NCBI GenBank assembly: GCA_013420905.1
Contig: JAAXNY010000009.1
Span: 620,001 to 684,000, forward strand
From: Collybia mongolica
Taxonomy: Eukaryota > Basidiomycota > Agaricomycetes > Agaricales > Clitocybaceae
Reading direction: 5' to 3'
DNA length: 64,000 nt
Under the pieces are notes generated by a model. The model was not told where the DNA came from, ran no database searches, and saw nothing but the letters and a program-made list of their open reading frames with translations. The position numbers and the translations under genes were made by a program. Shown piece after piece: positions 25,311-38,418 of the stretch; position 1 is the stretch's first letter; every line of letters starts with the position of its first letter.

Positions 25311-27448
25311 ATGGCTGTCAGGTGTTCAGAGTGCGGAGGTACCACAACTTGGGACGACGACGCCGCTTCTGCTATCTGCACATCATGTGGAACCCTGACA
25401 GACCCCTCACAGTCAATCCTGAGCAGCCATGCAGAGCAGGAACAGGAGCAGCCCTATAACTCCTCAGTCCCTTCCACAGGCCTCTGGAACCCTGCTGCCC
25501 CAACAACGCTCAAGAGCTTTCGGACCGGTCCAAACTGGAATCTCGCAGGCCAAGCCACCAAGGAAGCCCGAGATAGGAAGAACAGCGTATGCATCCCCCA
25601 AACTTTTGTAAAAGTATCCGTTTAACATTTCATCAACAGTTCGCCATCGCGGCATTCATCAACTCCCTCGCGCACTCGTTAAACGCCTCCGGCTTATCTC
25701 CACGGGCGACCAATATTCATATGCAGGCCATGAAGGTAGGCCGTTTCCGTTGGGGCCGGAAGGCAAAACTCGTCGCGGGAGCGTCCCTCGCCATTGCGCT
25801 CCGCGAGTACAAGCGCCCCGACTCCCTCCATGACATCGCCTTTCTCCTTGACGAGCCCTTCCCCGCCCTCGTTCGCACCCTCACCACCGTCATATCCACC
25901 CTCAAACTTCCCTCCACCATCTCCGACGCCAGCGTCCACATTCCTTCCCTTCAAGCCCACCTTAGTTCCGCCCTCGCTGACGCGACACACAAGCTACCGC
26001 CTGCTCTCGTTGCGCAACTCAAACCCATATCCCTTCGGGCGGCGGCCAATGCATCAACCGCACTCTGTATGCTACTTCCCCGTCTCGGCCCCAACCATCG
26101 CGTCAACTCGCTCCCAGGCCCTCCCACAAGCTGTGCCCTCTTCCTCCTCGGACTCGAGTGTGAAGCGCGCGTGCCTCTCCTCAACATTGCCGACCTTGCT
26201 GTATGCCTAGCCGTGCGCTGCCACACCAGTCGTTCTGTAGTCATGGAACGCTATAAACTCATCCAAGACGAAGTCTCTCTCATGATTGACAAGGTCCCTT
26301 GGCTAAACAAGTATGAGCCCAAGAAGGGCAGAGCAAAAGTCGCCAAACGTGCGGTGGTGGCACGCGGTTTGGCGGATGTGGTGCAGTTCCAAAACGAGAT
26401 ATGGACCAAGGCTGCTAAACCAACAGTGGCTCTGGAGACAAGTGATGGGGAAGAGGACAAGAGCGAAGATGATTCAGGTAACCAACGTCCGTCTCCACCT
26501 TCCCCACGATCACTCAGAAAACGGCAAAAGATAAAGCACAACCCGCTGCGTGACGCCGCTGCATTCCTTGTCGATCCCATATCCGTGCCATTACCTCCAT
26601 CTGCCCTCTCTGGGCACCCTGCCAAGCTTCGCCCCTCACTTTCCGGTGGCACTTCCCCAATGGTCACCTCTCTACCGCTGGGTGACGTCTCTCCCACTTT
26701 GCCCACCGATCCCACACCCCCAACAGTAACCTCTTATCTCCCTTTGACATCCTACATCCTCACCCTTCCCTCGGGCGCCTCTCTTTCATCCTTGCAGCCG
26801 CCTACGCGCCTCCAGCTGCTCCTCGCGTCTCGCGGCGGGAAAGAGGAGAAGATCACAGATGAGGAATTGTTTGGAGATGGTGAGATAGAGGGGTTGTTTT
26901 GGTCAGAAGAGCAGGTAAGGGAACTGCGCGCCCAGTTTGGGTGGAGGGAGGGGGAAGGGGAGGACACAGATGGGGGGGAGGATGATGGAGATAGGTGTGT
27001 GGATGGTGTGGAAGATATATCGGGCCTTGATTTGGTAGGGCAGCGGGCGGGGAAGAGGAAGAGGAGCCGGATGAAGAGCAGGGAGTATGGTCACGAGGGC
27101 CATGCTGATGATGGAGGGAGGAAGAAGAGTCGAATTAACCTACAAGCGCTTGCCAAGTTCCTAGAGGTTCCGGTCGACGAAAAAGACGATGCTGGATATG
27201 GGTATAATGAAGCGTTCCTTGGGCTTGCAGCGTTTGAGCAGGAGGAAGAGGGAGGAGACGAGGGGGATGTTGCCGATAATGACTCCGCGAGCTACTGCGA
27301 CCCACCTCGCACCCCGCCACTACGGAAGAGACTTTTGGACGCTGCGGACGGCGAGGTGGTGGTCGACGAGTGGCATCCGCTGTCCCCAGAGGTAGGGCGG
27401 GGGTATCGAGTCAGCGCGGCGACCGATTATGGTGAAGAATACGACTAA
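25311..27448 (+). CDS. TFIIB-family zinc-ribbon and cyclin-fold protein (Brf-like, divergent)
   Basis: The N-terminus is a zinc ribbon with Cys at residues 5, 8, 23 and 26 (CSECGG...CTSCGTL). One intron follows RDRKNS. The second exon starts with a helical region resembling the first cyclin fold of TFIIB/Brf (HMQAMKVGRFRWGRKAKLVA, IALREYKRPDSLHDIAFLLD) and then a weaker second repeat. The rest of the 680 residues is low complexity: acidic and basic runs (GKRKRSRMKSREYGHEG, EQEEEGGDEGD) with a short RINLQALAKFLE motif. This suggests an RNA polymerase II or III initiation factor acting in the nucleus. Whether it is the true Brf1 or a paralogue cannot be settled, because the classical Brf homology region is not obvious. 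Confidence 0.75.
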
Positions 27449-28144
27449 CGCTACAGCGCTTCAGATTCTTGGCTTTCTGCTACAATCTGCGGTTCTTTTC
27501 TATGCCTGGATCTATTCGCCCGTATATCGGATTATGATTGGTTCATAGAAACCCCTCGCGCGTGCTCTCATAGGTGCTACACGTTACGAATACCGGCCTC
27601 ACATCGATGCAAAAAACTACTTTCTTTGCATGTTACCAGGTACGGAACAGGACCGTATGCCGTGTAAGTCAACTCTTGTTCGATGAGTATACTGCGATTG
27701 TGGATGTTGAACTGTCCCCTTTTAGTTTCTGTTGCCTGTCTCATTCTTAGCTCATGGTGAAGTGGCCTATCGTGTTGGCCACGGGAACAGCAACTTATTG
27801 AGTAGCGAGTCGCAACTAATGGCAGAGATTGGCAAGTCTCCTACAGACAGAGACATAATGTTATCCGTCAACGGACGACCGCCTTTTATCATATACTGAT
27901 TATTGAGCGATACTTGGACGATGTCATTTTGTAATCCTGCAGTATCGCTCTTTGTAAACCTTCTGGAGAAATTATGCATTAATTTTATTCAATTATCATC
28001 CAGGCGCACTGTGAACTGCAACAAAGGCAGCGAACGGGACATTAAAACAAGGAACTCGTAGTTATAAACACAGTCCGTCAGATGTAAACCAAAGCTGTCC
28101 AATCTCGTAGAATACTAAGTATGCCCATCATATCGGCATCAGCA
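27449..28144. other. Convergent intergenic, 0.7 kb
   Basis: Between the stops of the TFIIB-like gene and the PAP2 gene. Short frames only, none with domain content. Likely two 3' UTRs. Confidence 0.5.
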
Positions 28145-29960
28145 TCACGCCGTCGTATTAGAGCGCTCGTGAGTGGTTGATCCCTGCCTCGAGCCCGCCC
28201 TCGATTGCAGCGCAGGAGGGATCTGACGTGGTGTCGACACTTCACCATCACCGTCCTTCCACACCTGGTCAAGCGGCAGCCCAGGGCGCAAGACGGTCCC
28301 CTCCAGCTCGTAGTCCTGGCTCGAGTTGCGGCTGTGGTCTGCGTACCGACCAAGTCCGTGTTTGGGGGGATGCCCGTCGGGTTGGAGCGCATTGTGATGC
28401 GTGGGGGGCGAGGTGAAGGGGTTGTTGTATTCCTGTGGCTGTTGGCCGTAGCTTTGCAACGGTTGCTGCACCCCGAATGGTTGTGGCTCTGCGTGATGCA
28501 GGGTCCCCGAGTCGTTGGCGTGCTGCTGGTGCATCGGAAGAGCAGGCTCTTCACGCTTGATTCGCGGCGAGTATGGGCGGTGGGAGAGTTCCGATGCGAG
28601 ACTAGGGTAGTATTGGCGGTAAGTGAAGTAGGTGACAAAGGTTCCGACGATACCGCCGATGAAAACGTCTTGCCAATGGTCTAAGGGTGGAGATAGTATC
28701 GTTAAAAAGAAATGCGGAAAATGATGTACATACGGCGGTAGTCCATGGTGCGTGAGATGGCAACTAGAGAGGCACCGGCAAAGGGTGACAGGGCTAACCA
28801 TGCCTTACCCTAATTTATAGCAGCGTATTGAGCAACAAATTCTTTTGGCTGAAGGATGAACGCACAGCGTGTCCTCGACGATCAAACAAATGGAGTTTTC
28901 CGGCGAGATAAAACGCGAGGAATCCCAACCCGGCGAACGACACTGTATTAGGATGAGCTTTTCAGTCATGTGAGAAGGCGTGGTGTTGATTATGGTACAC
29001 ACTGCTGGAATGACCCGAGAAAAAGCTACGGAAACCGTCCTGTAGAATCTTGGGGTCTAATTGTGTACATATGGAGGATGACGTTAGTTTGAATGGGGGA
29101 TCAACGGAACCGGCTGGTGGTTGACAGCGATCAATCAAGTCTGTGCGGGATGTCAGTGGTCAAACCCAAAATAGGTGACCTAGGTACGCGGACCTGGACG
29201 CGGACGACCAACGGTAATTTTGACAAATTGGGTGATGGAACCAGTCATGGAGAGACCGAGAATCACTGAGGTTGTGTGAGCCACATAACGCAACAGGAGA
29301 AACATAACTAACATCCTAGAGTGCCTGTAAAGAGAAACAATATGAACGAACGAAAATTAAGATGATCAAACAATGTACTGTTATGAAGATCCCACCAGGA
29401 CTGAATTGTGATAAGATTGATGATTGGCATAAGGAGGAATGGTGCAACGAAGCATATAAAGTATAATGCTATATTCTTTGAGTACCACATTAGTTCATGT
29501 TGTATGCCAAGGAAATGCCGCATGGCTTACGGGAACACGCTCTTGCACAGCGTAGCTGCAGGTTGCACCATGAGCTTGATTCTGGTAGTACGACAAAGAA
29601 ACTCACGGATGGCGTATTCTAGAACGAAGGTATGTTTGAGTAACTGGTACAGGGCGTGATAGTGTGACGCACGATGTCTCCTCGAGTGAAAACTCCCTTC
29701 GGAACCCATCCACCTTGTCGAGAGAGAAAAATATCGCACTGTACGTTTGATATGAATGTATGGCATTTGGTAAAAGAATAAGGAACATACGCCAGCGCGA
29801 TTGTTAGCAACCTGTTAAGAGGTTGATAGATATACTTCAAGTCGTGCGTGGCAGCTTACCAGTCTGGTAGGTATGAAAGGAGAAGTTTGCGGCGGCGGGT
29901 GGGAGTGACTGGAGCCCTCTCACGACCAGGCTCAGAGGGCCTGAGGAAGAAGGATTTCAT
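28145..29960 (-). CDS. PAP2-family lipid phosphate phosphatase (DPP1/LPP type)
   Basis: An integral membrane enzyme that dephosphorylates phosphatidate, diacylglycerol pyrophosphate and related lipids. The three phosphatase motifs are visible on the minus strand: KITVGRPRPD (motif 1, split by an intron after RPRP), FFSGHSSSVFAGLGF (motif 2) and SRTMDYRHHWQDVFIG (motif 3). Hydrophobic segments surround them (FICFVAPFLLMPIINLI, GIVGTFVTYFTY). The start MKSFFLRPSEPGRERAP at 29960 gives a basic cytosolic N-terminus. A long Pro/Gln/His-rich tail of about 140 residues after SLASELSHRPYSPRIK is unstructured. About nine exons. It is divergent from PPP4R2 over 0.8 kb. Confidence 0.88.
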
Positions 29961-30750
29961 GGGTATAAATTGTGAGAGAGGGTGAGGAAAGGAGAAGAGT
30001 GGAGGGGGGTCGACGAGCCGGGCGTAGGACATAAACCGAACTTTGTGGAGCCAAGATGACAACAACAAGCAAAATACAAATTTGGGACAAAAAGACCTCC
30101 AATGGAGCTCACGAACAGCCTTTTGCTCACAGCCTCTCGGTATGCTTTCGGTTTCCTCGACGCGGGTGTGGCTTAGGGAAATTACCCACTCCGAGCCCCA
30201 CACGGGATTAAATCGCTCTCGTCTGCTGCGCAGCTCACACGACCAAATTTGGCCGCTTTACCGAGATTCTTATTCAGACGACGCCGATAACATGACATCG
30301 GTTCGAGGCGACTTTCTATGTCAAATTCAAATTCCAACAACATCAGATCCTACATATTTATTACGTCGTTTGGAGTCTTCCTGGTGCAATAGTAGCATAC
30401 GTATGGCGTCAGCGCTTGTCAAATAATTATAACACTCGCAAGTACCGTTCCTCGAAAGCCTTGTCCTCGATAAGACTGCGTTCGTAGTATTCTTCATCGC
30501 CCCAACTCCTTCGTGAAAATTTTTAAAATGATTGCGAGGCCGATCGATACATAGTATATATCTCATCTGAGCCAATTTGATCATCGCAATACGACAATTT
30601 TCATCTAACTTTCAACGCAATCCCTTATCATTCAGAAAACATTTGCTGGTTATTTATACTCCCACAGCAGCTACATTTGGTCACCGGCTACAAGAACGGC
30701 ATCCACGGGACTGCAAGTCACTCATCCTCACATCTCCCCCAGCGCCAAAC
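29961..30750. promoter_or_regulatory. Divergent intergenic region, PAP2 / PPP4R2
   Basis: 790 bp between start codons. TATATAT-type AT-rich stretches occur near 30543-30560 (CATAGTATATATC). Frames inside it (for example 30043-30426) show no domain or conserved composition, so I treat it as promoter and 5' UTR DNA. Confidence 0.4.
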
Positions 30751-31852
30751 ATGTCTGAAGCAAACGCATTCCAGTGGCAGCCGGGTGTGTCTCAACACCT
30801 GCTTTCATGTTCAAATAGCTAACACCAACCAGAGCATGAAACAATACTCACCAAAATTGCCTCAACCGACATATTCGAGTACGCCGATGTTTCATTCTGC
30901 CCGATAGCTAATTTTAATCAGCGTCCACGTAGCTCAGATTGGGATGTAGTTCGAAGCGCTGTCAAATATAAAATCGAAAAGGTGGGCCAATCTGTGTACA
31001 GAACGTCAATGAAATAATCTAATCATCTTTTTCTTCTCAGAACATCGAAATATTCCTATCAAAAAAGTCCCAACCGCCGCCAACGCCAACGTACCAGCCA
31101 TTGACGCTCGTTTCGGGTGGGCTAAGGCTACCACCATTCCCACCACGCAAACTGAGCCAGATGCATCTCAATGAGACCCCAGTGAGCTACATGACCTTGG
31201 ACCAAGCTAACGAGATGAAGGGTTTCATTTATACACAACTAGACGAGTTCGATTCGTAGGTCCCTAACACCTAGCCTCCGAGTCTATGCCAATATATTGA
31301 AACCACAGCAAACCGCCCTTCACTATTCAACGCCTCTGTGAGCTTTGTCTGTACCCCCAGAAACACTATGCAAGCGTTGGAAAGTACCTTCGTGCTGTCG
31401 AAAAGTCCCTCCTTGTAACGTCCACATGGGACAGCTTCCCACCGCTTGCTGAGGTCGATACGGACCCTACAGGGCGCAGCGTTCTTTCCCTCGGCTCCAC
31501 ACATCAATCTGCCCCCGCGACGCCCTTGTTCTCACCAATCCCCTTCTTGCACGACGATGCAAGGAGATCCAAGTCTCGGAGCCCTCCGCCTTCACCCCTC
31601 ACATTGAACTCCGGAAGTTCGGCTGGTGTTGTACACCCAGATCAGGAAACCAGAGCACTGGGCCTCGTGGACGAATTGGATGATCCCAGTCCCGGGCATA
31701 TGAGTGACCGCCCTACAGCACTCTCATCTGTTACCACCGTCAGTGAAGGGCGTAATCCACGACCGTTCCTCGGGAGCTTGAAGGAGAGATTCATCAAGTC
31801 GGACGAGGAGAACATGATACTTGATGATGACAAGGAAAATAATAAATCTTAA
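30751..31852 (+). CDS. PPP4R2: Protein phosphatase 4 regulatory subunit 2
   Basis: Regulatory subunit (yeast Psy4) of the PP4 complex, which reverses DNA-damage phosphorylation and acts in cell-cycle recovery. Four exons: MSEANAFQWQP, then HETILTKIASTDIFEYADVS and SSDWDVVRSAVKYKIEK, then NIEIFLSKKSQPPP...SYMTLDQANEMKGFIYTQLD, then PPFTIQRLCELCLYPQKHYA with SVGKYLRAVEKSLLVTSTWD. The helical PPFTIQRLCELL...KYLRALEK block is the family hallmark. The C-terminus is Ser/Pro-rich and acidic, ending ENMILDDDKENNKS. About 290 residues. It converges on the FYV7-like gene with 73 bp between stops. Confidence 0.92.
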
Positions 31853-31925
31853 TGTGAAAGGTATACTATATATGTGGGTTTGCTGTTGTAGAGTTAATCG
31901 TTATTTGGGGTAATGTGGGAACAGC

Positions 31926-32569
31926 TCATGCTAGATCCCTTTTGATTTTCTCAAGCAGGGCATCCATCCGTAACTTCATGTTAGGTTGCCCCCGTCCTCC
32001 TTCGCCACGTGGTGCACTTTGACCTCGACCTCTTCCTTCTCCCCTCCCTCGTGTTTGCGATCCCCACCTTCGGTTAAGCGGATCGGATTTGAATGTGTGA
32101 AGGGACGAGCGTGAATAAGCTTCTCTCGTAAGATCGCGAAGCGAAGGCGACATTGCGGTGGGGGGTTCTTTCTCAATATTCTCGGCTCGTAGGGGTTTTG
32201 GGATAGTTTTGGGAATAAGGTCTGGGTGTATATGTGCACGGGAAGGATGAAGCGTAGGCTTTTGTGGGACTGGTTCCACGTCCTCGGATACCTGTTTCGC
32301 CGACTCATCGCCATCTGACGCTTCTTCGTCACTATCGCTTTTGTCCTGGGCTATCGGATGAGAAAGGCCGGCAAACGCAGCCTCATTTCGCTTTTGCGCC
32401 TTCCATTTGCTCTTAATCTTTACGTTCTCAACCCATGTCTGCTTTAATTTTTTTGCTTGAATGAAAATCAGTGTCCCAGTGAGGATATAGAATCGAAAGC
32501 CTCACCTCTTTTTATGGGAAGATGCTGGAAGGTTGGTGGTCGTTTTCGTTTCGTGCCCGTTTCAGCCAT
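31926..32569 (-). CDS. rRNA-processing protein, FYV7-like
   Basis: Two exons. The first reads MAETGTKRKRPPTFQHLPIK; the second continues AKKLKQTWVENVKIKSKWKA, then an acidic linker, then LRDLTREAYSRSSLHTFKSD, an Arg/Gly-rich patch (RGRGEGRGRGQSAPRGEGG) and the tail GQPNMKLRMDALLEKIKRDL. The C-terminal GQPxMxxxxxxLLxKIK pattern resembles FYV7, a small nucleolar factor for 18S rRNA processing. The overall size (about 200 residues) and strong positive charge fit. The match is by motif memory, so the assignment is moderate. It is divergent from eIF1, with 204 bp between start codons; both serve translation. Confidence 0.65.
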
Positions 32570-32773
32570 TCGGAGGCTGTGTTGTATTTGGGTGAGTCGG
32601 GGGAGAGATGTGAGGAGTCACTGGAGATTATCCTGGGGCCGGCTTACGTGAGGTGTTGATAAACCCTCAACAGCGCCACAAGACGACATTCTTCCTTTTC
32701 TCCCATCCTTTCGTCTCTCAGCCACTCCAAACCCACACTCAGTTCTCTTCTTTGTATTTTCTCTGACCATCGC

Positions 32774-33306
32774 ATGAGCGTGCAGAACCTCACTACATTC
32801 GGTAAGTCTTCAACAAATCGCTGCATTCTTATCGATAACTGGGGCGCTTATTCTTCTTTTCTGCCCAGATCCCTTTGCAGACGAGGGAGACCCACTAGGA
32901 GATAGCCAAGACGTCGGATCCCAGGCAGATTACATCCACATCCGTATCCAGCAGAGGAATGGACGGAAGACGTTGACTACTTTGCAGGGCCTACCCAAAC
33001 GTATGTCCCTACTCGATTATCAATGTTTCAAACGCCTGATGTCATCTTATCGCAGAATACGATTCCAAGAAATTGCTCAAGGCTTTCAAGAAGGTAAATA
33101 TTTTTTTCCCCGTAGCTCAGCGATACTTTTAGGGCGTTTGCTGAATGTCTGGAATTTGGTAGGAATTCGCTTGCAATGGCACTCTCGTCGAAGATGAGAA
33201 AATGGGACAAGTCATCCAGCTTCAGGGAGATCAGCGCACCAAGATTTCCACCTTCTTAACTGAGAATGGAATTGAGAGAGCTACGATCAAGGTGCATGGA
33301 TTTTAG
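32774..33306 (+). CDS. SUI1: Translation initiation factor eIF1 (SUI1)
   Basis: eIF1 binds the 40S subunit near the P site and enforces start-codon fidelity. Four short exons give MSVQNLTTFDPFADEGDPLG, then YIHIRIQQRNGRKTLTTLQG, YDSKKLLKAFKK, EFACNGTLVEDEKMGQVIQL and the end ENGIERATIKVHGF. These are the SUI1-domain blocks in order, about 113 residues, normal length. Introns lie after TTF, after LPK and after FKK, with GT-AG ends. The stop TAG at 33304-33306 faces SNRNP27. Confidence 0.96.
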
Positions 33307-33644
33307 GAGAAGGTTGATGCTGGTTCTTCGCATCTGACATCCCGTCTCAATTTTTCCTCCACACCGCCGTGGGCATGGCTCAGACGACCCCTACCTATTT
33401 ATGTTTCTTACATTGTTCTGTACGCTTAGTCTCAAATAAATCGATAGAACTTCGATAAATATGTGACGGATGTTTTATTCAGTATTTCAACCTGTCTTAA
33501 TCTGCTGGTTCTGTCCTTGTACGTGAAACTGTCAATACGAACATGGGTGTAACTTAACTGGTTATCGCCAACTTAAACTGTCCTCAACGATGCTGCAAGG
33601 CGGTCGACGTACATAATGGAAAAGGGACCCGAGAAAATTGTGAT
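33307..33644. other. Convergent intergenic, 338 bp
   Basis: 3' UTRs of eIF1 and SNRNP27. An AATAAA-like signal (CAAATAAATC) at 33434-33443 could serve eIF1. Nothing else seen. Confidence 0.5.
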
Positions 33645-34637
33645 TCACTTGATCTTGTCAAGAGGCCTAATTTAAGATATTGTCAGCTGATACCTTCATT
33701 CAGGGAAAATACATGGGGCTTGCCTGTTGAACCCTCCACGCCTGTTCAAGAGTATGGTTATTATCGTCGAGTAAAGAAGGAGGGATAGAAGTACCTATTC
33801 ATGTACTGTCTCCATGTTCTCACTTTCTTCACATCAACTGCACCGTCTTGATTCCCTTCAACCAGCTTTCCCTGTTCAGAGTCAGATTGCTGGTTGTTAT
33901 GGAAAATGTTGGAAGGTAAACCTTGGTTGAACCGAATCCTGTCATGCCCATCATAACCATCATGGCGGCGTCGTCGTCGTTGATGGCATCCATTTCCTCG
34001 CCTTCTTCGTCGGGAGCGTCTGGGTCCAAGTTTAGCCGTGGTGGTGGTAGCGCTGAATCGGAAGTAGAAGGGCCTATTGAAGACTTGAGAGTCGAATAAC
34101 ATATACACTGAGGGCTGACGTACCTGAGCGGCCTTTTTGGTCCGACATGGATGCAGAAAACGGGGCGGGTGGAGATGGCCGAACTTCTTCCTCTCGGGGC
34201 GGGCGTCGTCCACCACGACCATCATCCCTTCTTGGAGAGCCTTTTCTTTCGTCGCGATCTCGTCCATCATCTCTCCGTTTGTAGTCTCTGTCACCTCTGC
34301 CATCCCTTCGATCCCTGCCGTCTCTACCTTCCCGAGCATCCCGTCGGTCTCGCTCTCCCCGATCGCGCCTATCATCGTTCCGCCCATAGTCTCGTCCTGA
34401 ATTTACGGTTTGCAATAAGATGCAATGATTGGGAGGTGAAGACGCACCAGAACCACCCCGTCGGTCTCTTTCTCCACGACGAGGGCTGCGTGACCGACTC
34501 GTCCTCCGGCGGCCTTCGTCAGGGGGACCCCGTCCACCACCACCACCACCGCGCCCTCCTCGAGGGTGTCTGTCTCTATCTTTGTCGTCCCGTTCCCAGC
34601 TCCGGTCGCGTCGACGGTGTTCAGGGCGTGAAGACAT
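33645..34637 (-). CDS. SNRNP27: U4/U6.U5 tri-snRNP 27 kDa protein
   Basis: A component of the spliceosomal tri-snRNP that influences 5' splice-site selection. The N-terminus is the usual RS/RD-rich region (MSSRPEHRRRDRSWERDDKD, with many DRRDGR repeats). The C-terminal conserved domain reads MMVMMGMTGFGSTK, GKLVEGNQDGAVDVKKVRTW, RQYMNRRGGFNRPLDKIK. The last junction needs a GC-AG intron (33723-33667, AG|GCAAGC). Reading through it instead gives FNRQAPCIFPE and a stop, losing the invariant FNRPLDKI end. This gene therefore supplies a second good GC donor. Divergent from the RRM-like gene by 115 bp. Confidence 0.93.
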
Positions 34638-34752
34638 GAGTGGCCAAGTGCAAGCTGGCTGTGACTGCTAAACGCGTGACCAGTTAGCGTGACTAAATTT
34701 CTCCCATCTCCTCGACGTTGAAAGTTCAAACTCTCGTTAATCCGACCACGCC
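34638..34752. promoter_or_regulatory. Divergent promoter, SNRNP27 / RRM-like gene
   Basis: Only 115 bp lie between the two start codons, so the promoters and 5' UTRs are shared or overlapping. No TATA box was seen. Inferred from position. Confidence 0.4.
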
Positions 34753-35628
34753 ATGTCGTCCCAGGCTATGAAGCGGTCGATCGGTCAACATACTTCAAAA
34801 ATAATACGGGAAGCTCGGGCTTCAGGTGCCATTTCAAATTCAAATATATGCAATATGTGACTGAACCTACCTGTAGTCATGGAACATGGGAGACATATTG
34901 AACTCTTAGATGTACCCAAAACGGCGACACCTGCGGACGTACGGAGGTCAATAACTCGTGCTGGACTCCAAGGGGTAGTGGATGGTACGTAATTTTAGCT
35001 GAGGCTGGAAATACATTGACCATGCTATACTTCAGTTGCTATTGACTATCACCGTTTCTTACCATCTGGGAAAGCGTTGCTCACCCTTAATGACCCACAC
35101 TTCCTACGCGACAATATACGCAATTTAGAACGTCTGACGGTAGCCGGTATTCCCGTCAAATGTCGGCCTCTACTATTGAGAGATGACGAAGTGGTACCAC
35201 CCCGAATGCGAGGCGTGAAGGGACGTGCAGAGGCTAGCGAGCGCGGGATTATCACCGGGAATGGGCCACACGCAGGAATAACAAATTGTGAAAAGCATGT
35301 CGTTATCAAAGGCTTTCCAGGACGACTTTCTCTTCAAACAATGGAGAATACTCTGAGACCGTATCAACTGGCCGAAACGAGAGGTGGCAGACCAAGGATA
35401 GTGAAGGTTCCCACGTATGTGACGCTTCGAACATGATATCCATTTGCTTTCTAATATGGTGTTTCTCTAATAAGACCACAGGATGTGTTTACCATGTATT
35501 CGCGCTTTCTGGTGACACTTAAGTCTGAGGCCGAGGCCCACAGGCTCGTCCGCGACTTACATCACACATATTTCGACCAAAAAACTTTTGGGACAAAACA
35601 TAGACTGTTCGCGCGGGTTGTATATTAA
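34753..35628 (+). CDS. Protein with two RRM-like folds
   Basis: Not a named gene to me. Four exons: MSSQAMKRSIGQHTSKIIRE; then a first RRM-like unit (RHIELLDVPKTATPADVRRS, ITRAGLQGVVD, then DYHRFLPSGKALLTLNDPHF); then a linker and a second unit with HVVIKGFPGRLSLQTMENTL as the RNP2-like strand and SRFLVTLKSEAEAHRLVRDL as the RNP1-like strand. It ends KHRLFARVVY with TAA at 35626-35628. The basic, acid-poor N-terminus could be a mitochondrial presequence, but this is a guess. The last intron is best drawn from GTATGT at 35415 to AAG at about 35475, giving VPTPQDVFTMYSR. About 235 residues. Confidence 0.72.
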
Positions 35629-35738
35629 TTCTATTACCAGCGCCCGGGCTTACAAGAGTCGTAATCAAGGCCGAGCGTAATATATCAAGCAGATACAGCA
35701 ATAATAATATAAAATATAAAGAGTCAGAAAAGAGGCCT

Positions 35739-36599
35739 CTACATACGTTCCGCATCCAAATCCTCGTCAAGTCGTGTTCGATGTCCCTATTCGAGAAAAT
35801 ATGTTATTCGAAATTCTGGAACAAGGAAGGAAGGACGAGACAGACCAATCTTGTATTATCACCTTCGTCCTCCGGGGACCTTCCTCTTTTGAGTTTTCCA
35901 TCACCCATTGCACCTTCGGCTTCCTTCCAATCCCCTCCGCCACCGGCGACGGCACCAGGGCCATCCTGAGCGTCTGCATACCGCTCTTCTACTTCTCTTC
36001 TTCTTTCGATTTCCATTCTTTGTGCCTGTGCTCCCCACCCACCTCTGCCAGGGTCATAATCTTGTCGATGCTCGTCCCGTACCTGCCCCCCACTTTTACC
36101 TCGTCCGAATTGTCGACCCTCTTTATACCCCAAGTCCAGGTCACAACGTATAATCCGTTCGTCCAGTTTTGTTCCACTGACGTACCGCATACTTGCAAGG
36201 GCTTCAGAATGTGTATAGTATTCTACAAAACAAAACCCGCACGGGGTTCTTTAGGAGAATATCATCAACACCTCCATGTTTCCCCTTCGACCAGTTGGCT
36301 TGACGCACCTCGTATTACGATCCAAGCCCATTATGATTCGCTTTATACCACCACCATCTTCGGGGCTGGCGCATTTCGTGAATAGCTCATATATTTGTTC
36401 TTCGGTGGTGTAGAAACTCAAATTACCAATCTATGCGAGATGTTGTTGGGTAACTTGACACGAAAAGACACAGCGTTAAGCCACCTACATAGAGAGTTGT
36501 CGACTTTAGCAACATTTCATTCTGTTTTTGGCGGTCGACGCGAGTCTGAGAATCTTTATAGTTCGACGGTTGATCCAAGGGAGAAACAATGTGTGCCAT
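35739..36599 (-). CDS. CBC2: Nuclear cap-binding complex subunit 2 (CBP20)
   Basis: The RRM subunit that grips the m7G cap of nuclear transcripts together with CBP80. Start [20 protein letters not shown] at 36599, then [20 protein letters not shown] (RNP2 LYIGNL), [40 protein letters not shown] (RNP1 CGFCFVEY), [20 protein letters not shown] and the invariant tail [20 protein letters not shown]. An extra Gly/Ala and acidic extension follows. The 3' end is uncertain. The frame ending [14 protein letters not shown] with TAG at 35739-35741 looks natural but needs a donor I could not place, and a GT donor at GAAGGTGAT would stop at 35767. It shares a 164-bp divergent promoter with RPT3. Confidence 0.9.
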
Positions 36600-36763
36600 C
36601 CTGCCTTAACCGTATGTAAAATTTGTTTCGTCTCAAACTTCGTCTGAAGTGGGTTAAGAACACCAACGTAAAGTTCCCACGGCTTGATTACTGCATTCAG
36701 CAAGAACGCGTCAAGCCGCGTCAGCTCTTTCTTTTGCAAACTTCTCTTATCCCTACCGCCGTC
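36600..36763. promoter_or_regulatory. Divergent promoter, CBC2 / RPT3
   Basis: 164 bp between start codons of two essential housekeeping genes. No TATA box. The yeast proteasome element GGTGGCAAA is not present on either strand. Confidence 0.4.

Positions 36764-38418
<1,655 letters not shown>

Noticed and set aside
30043..30426. 127-codon frame between PAP2 and PPP4R2
   Set aside because: No family similarity, lies in a divergent promoter region, and composition is not gene-like.
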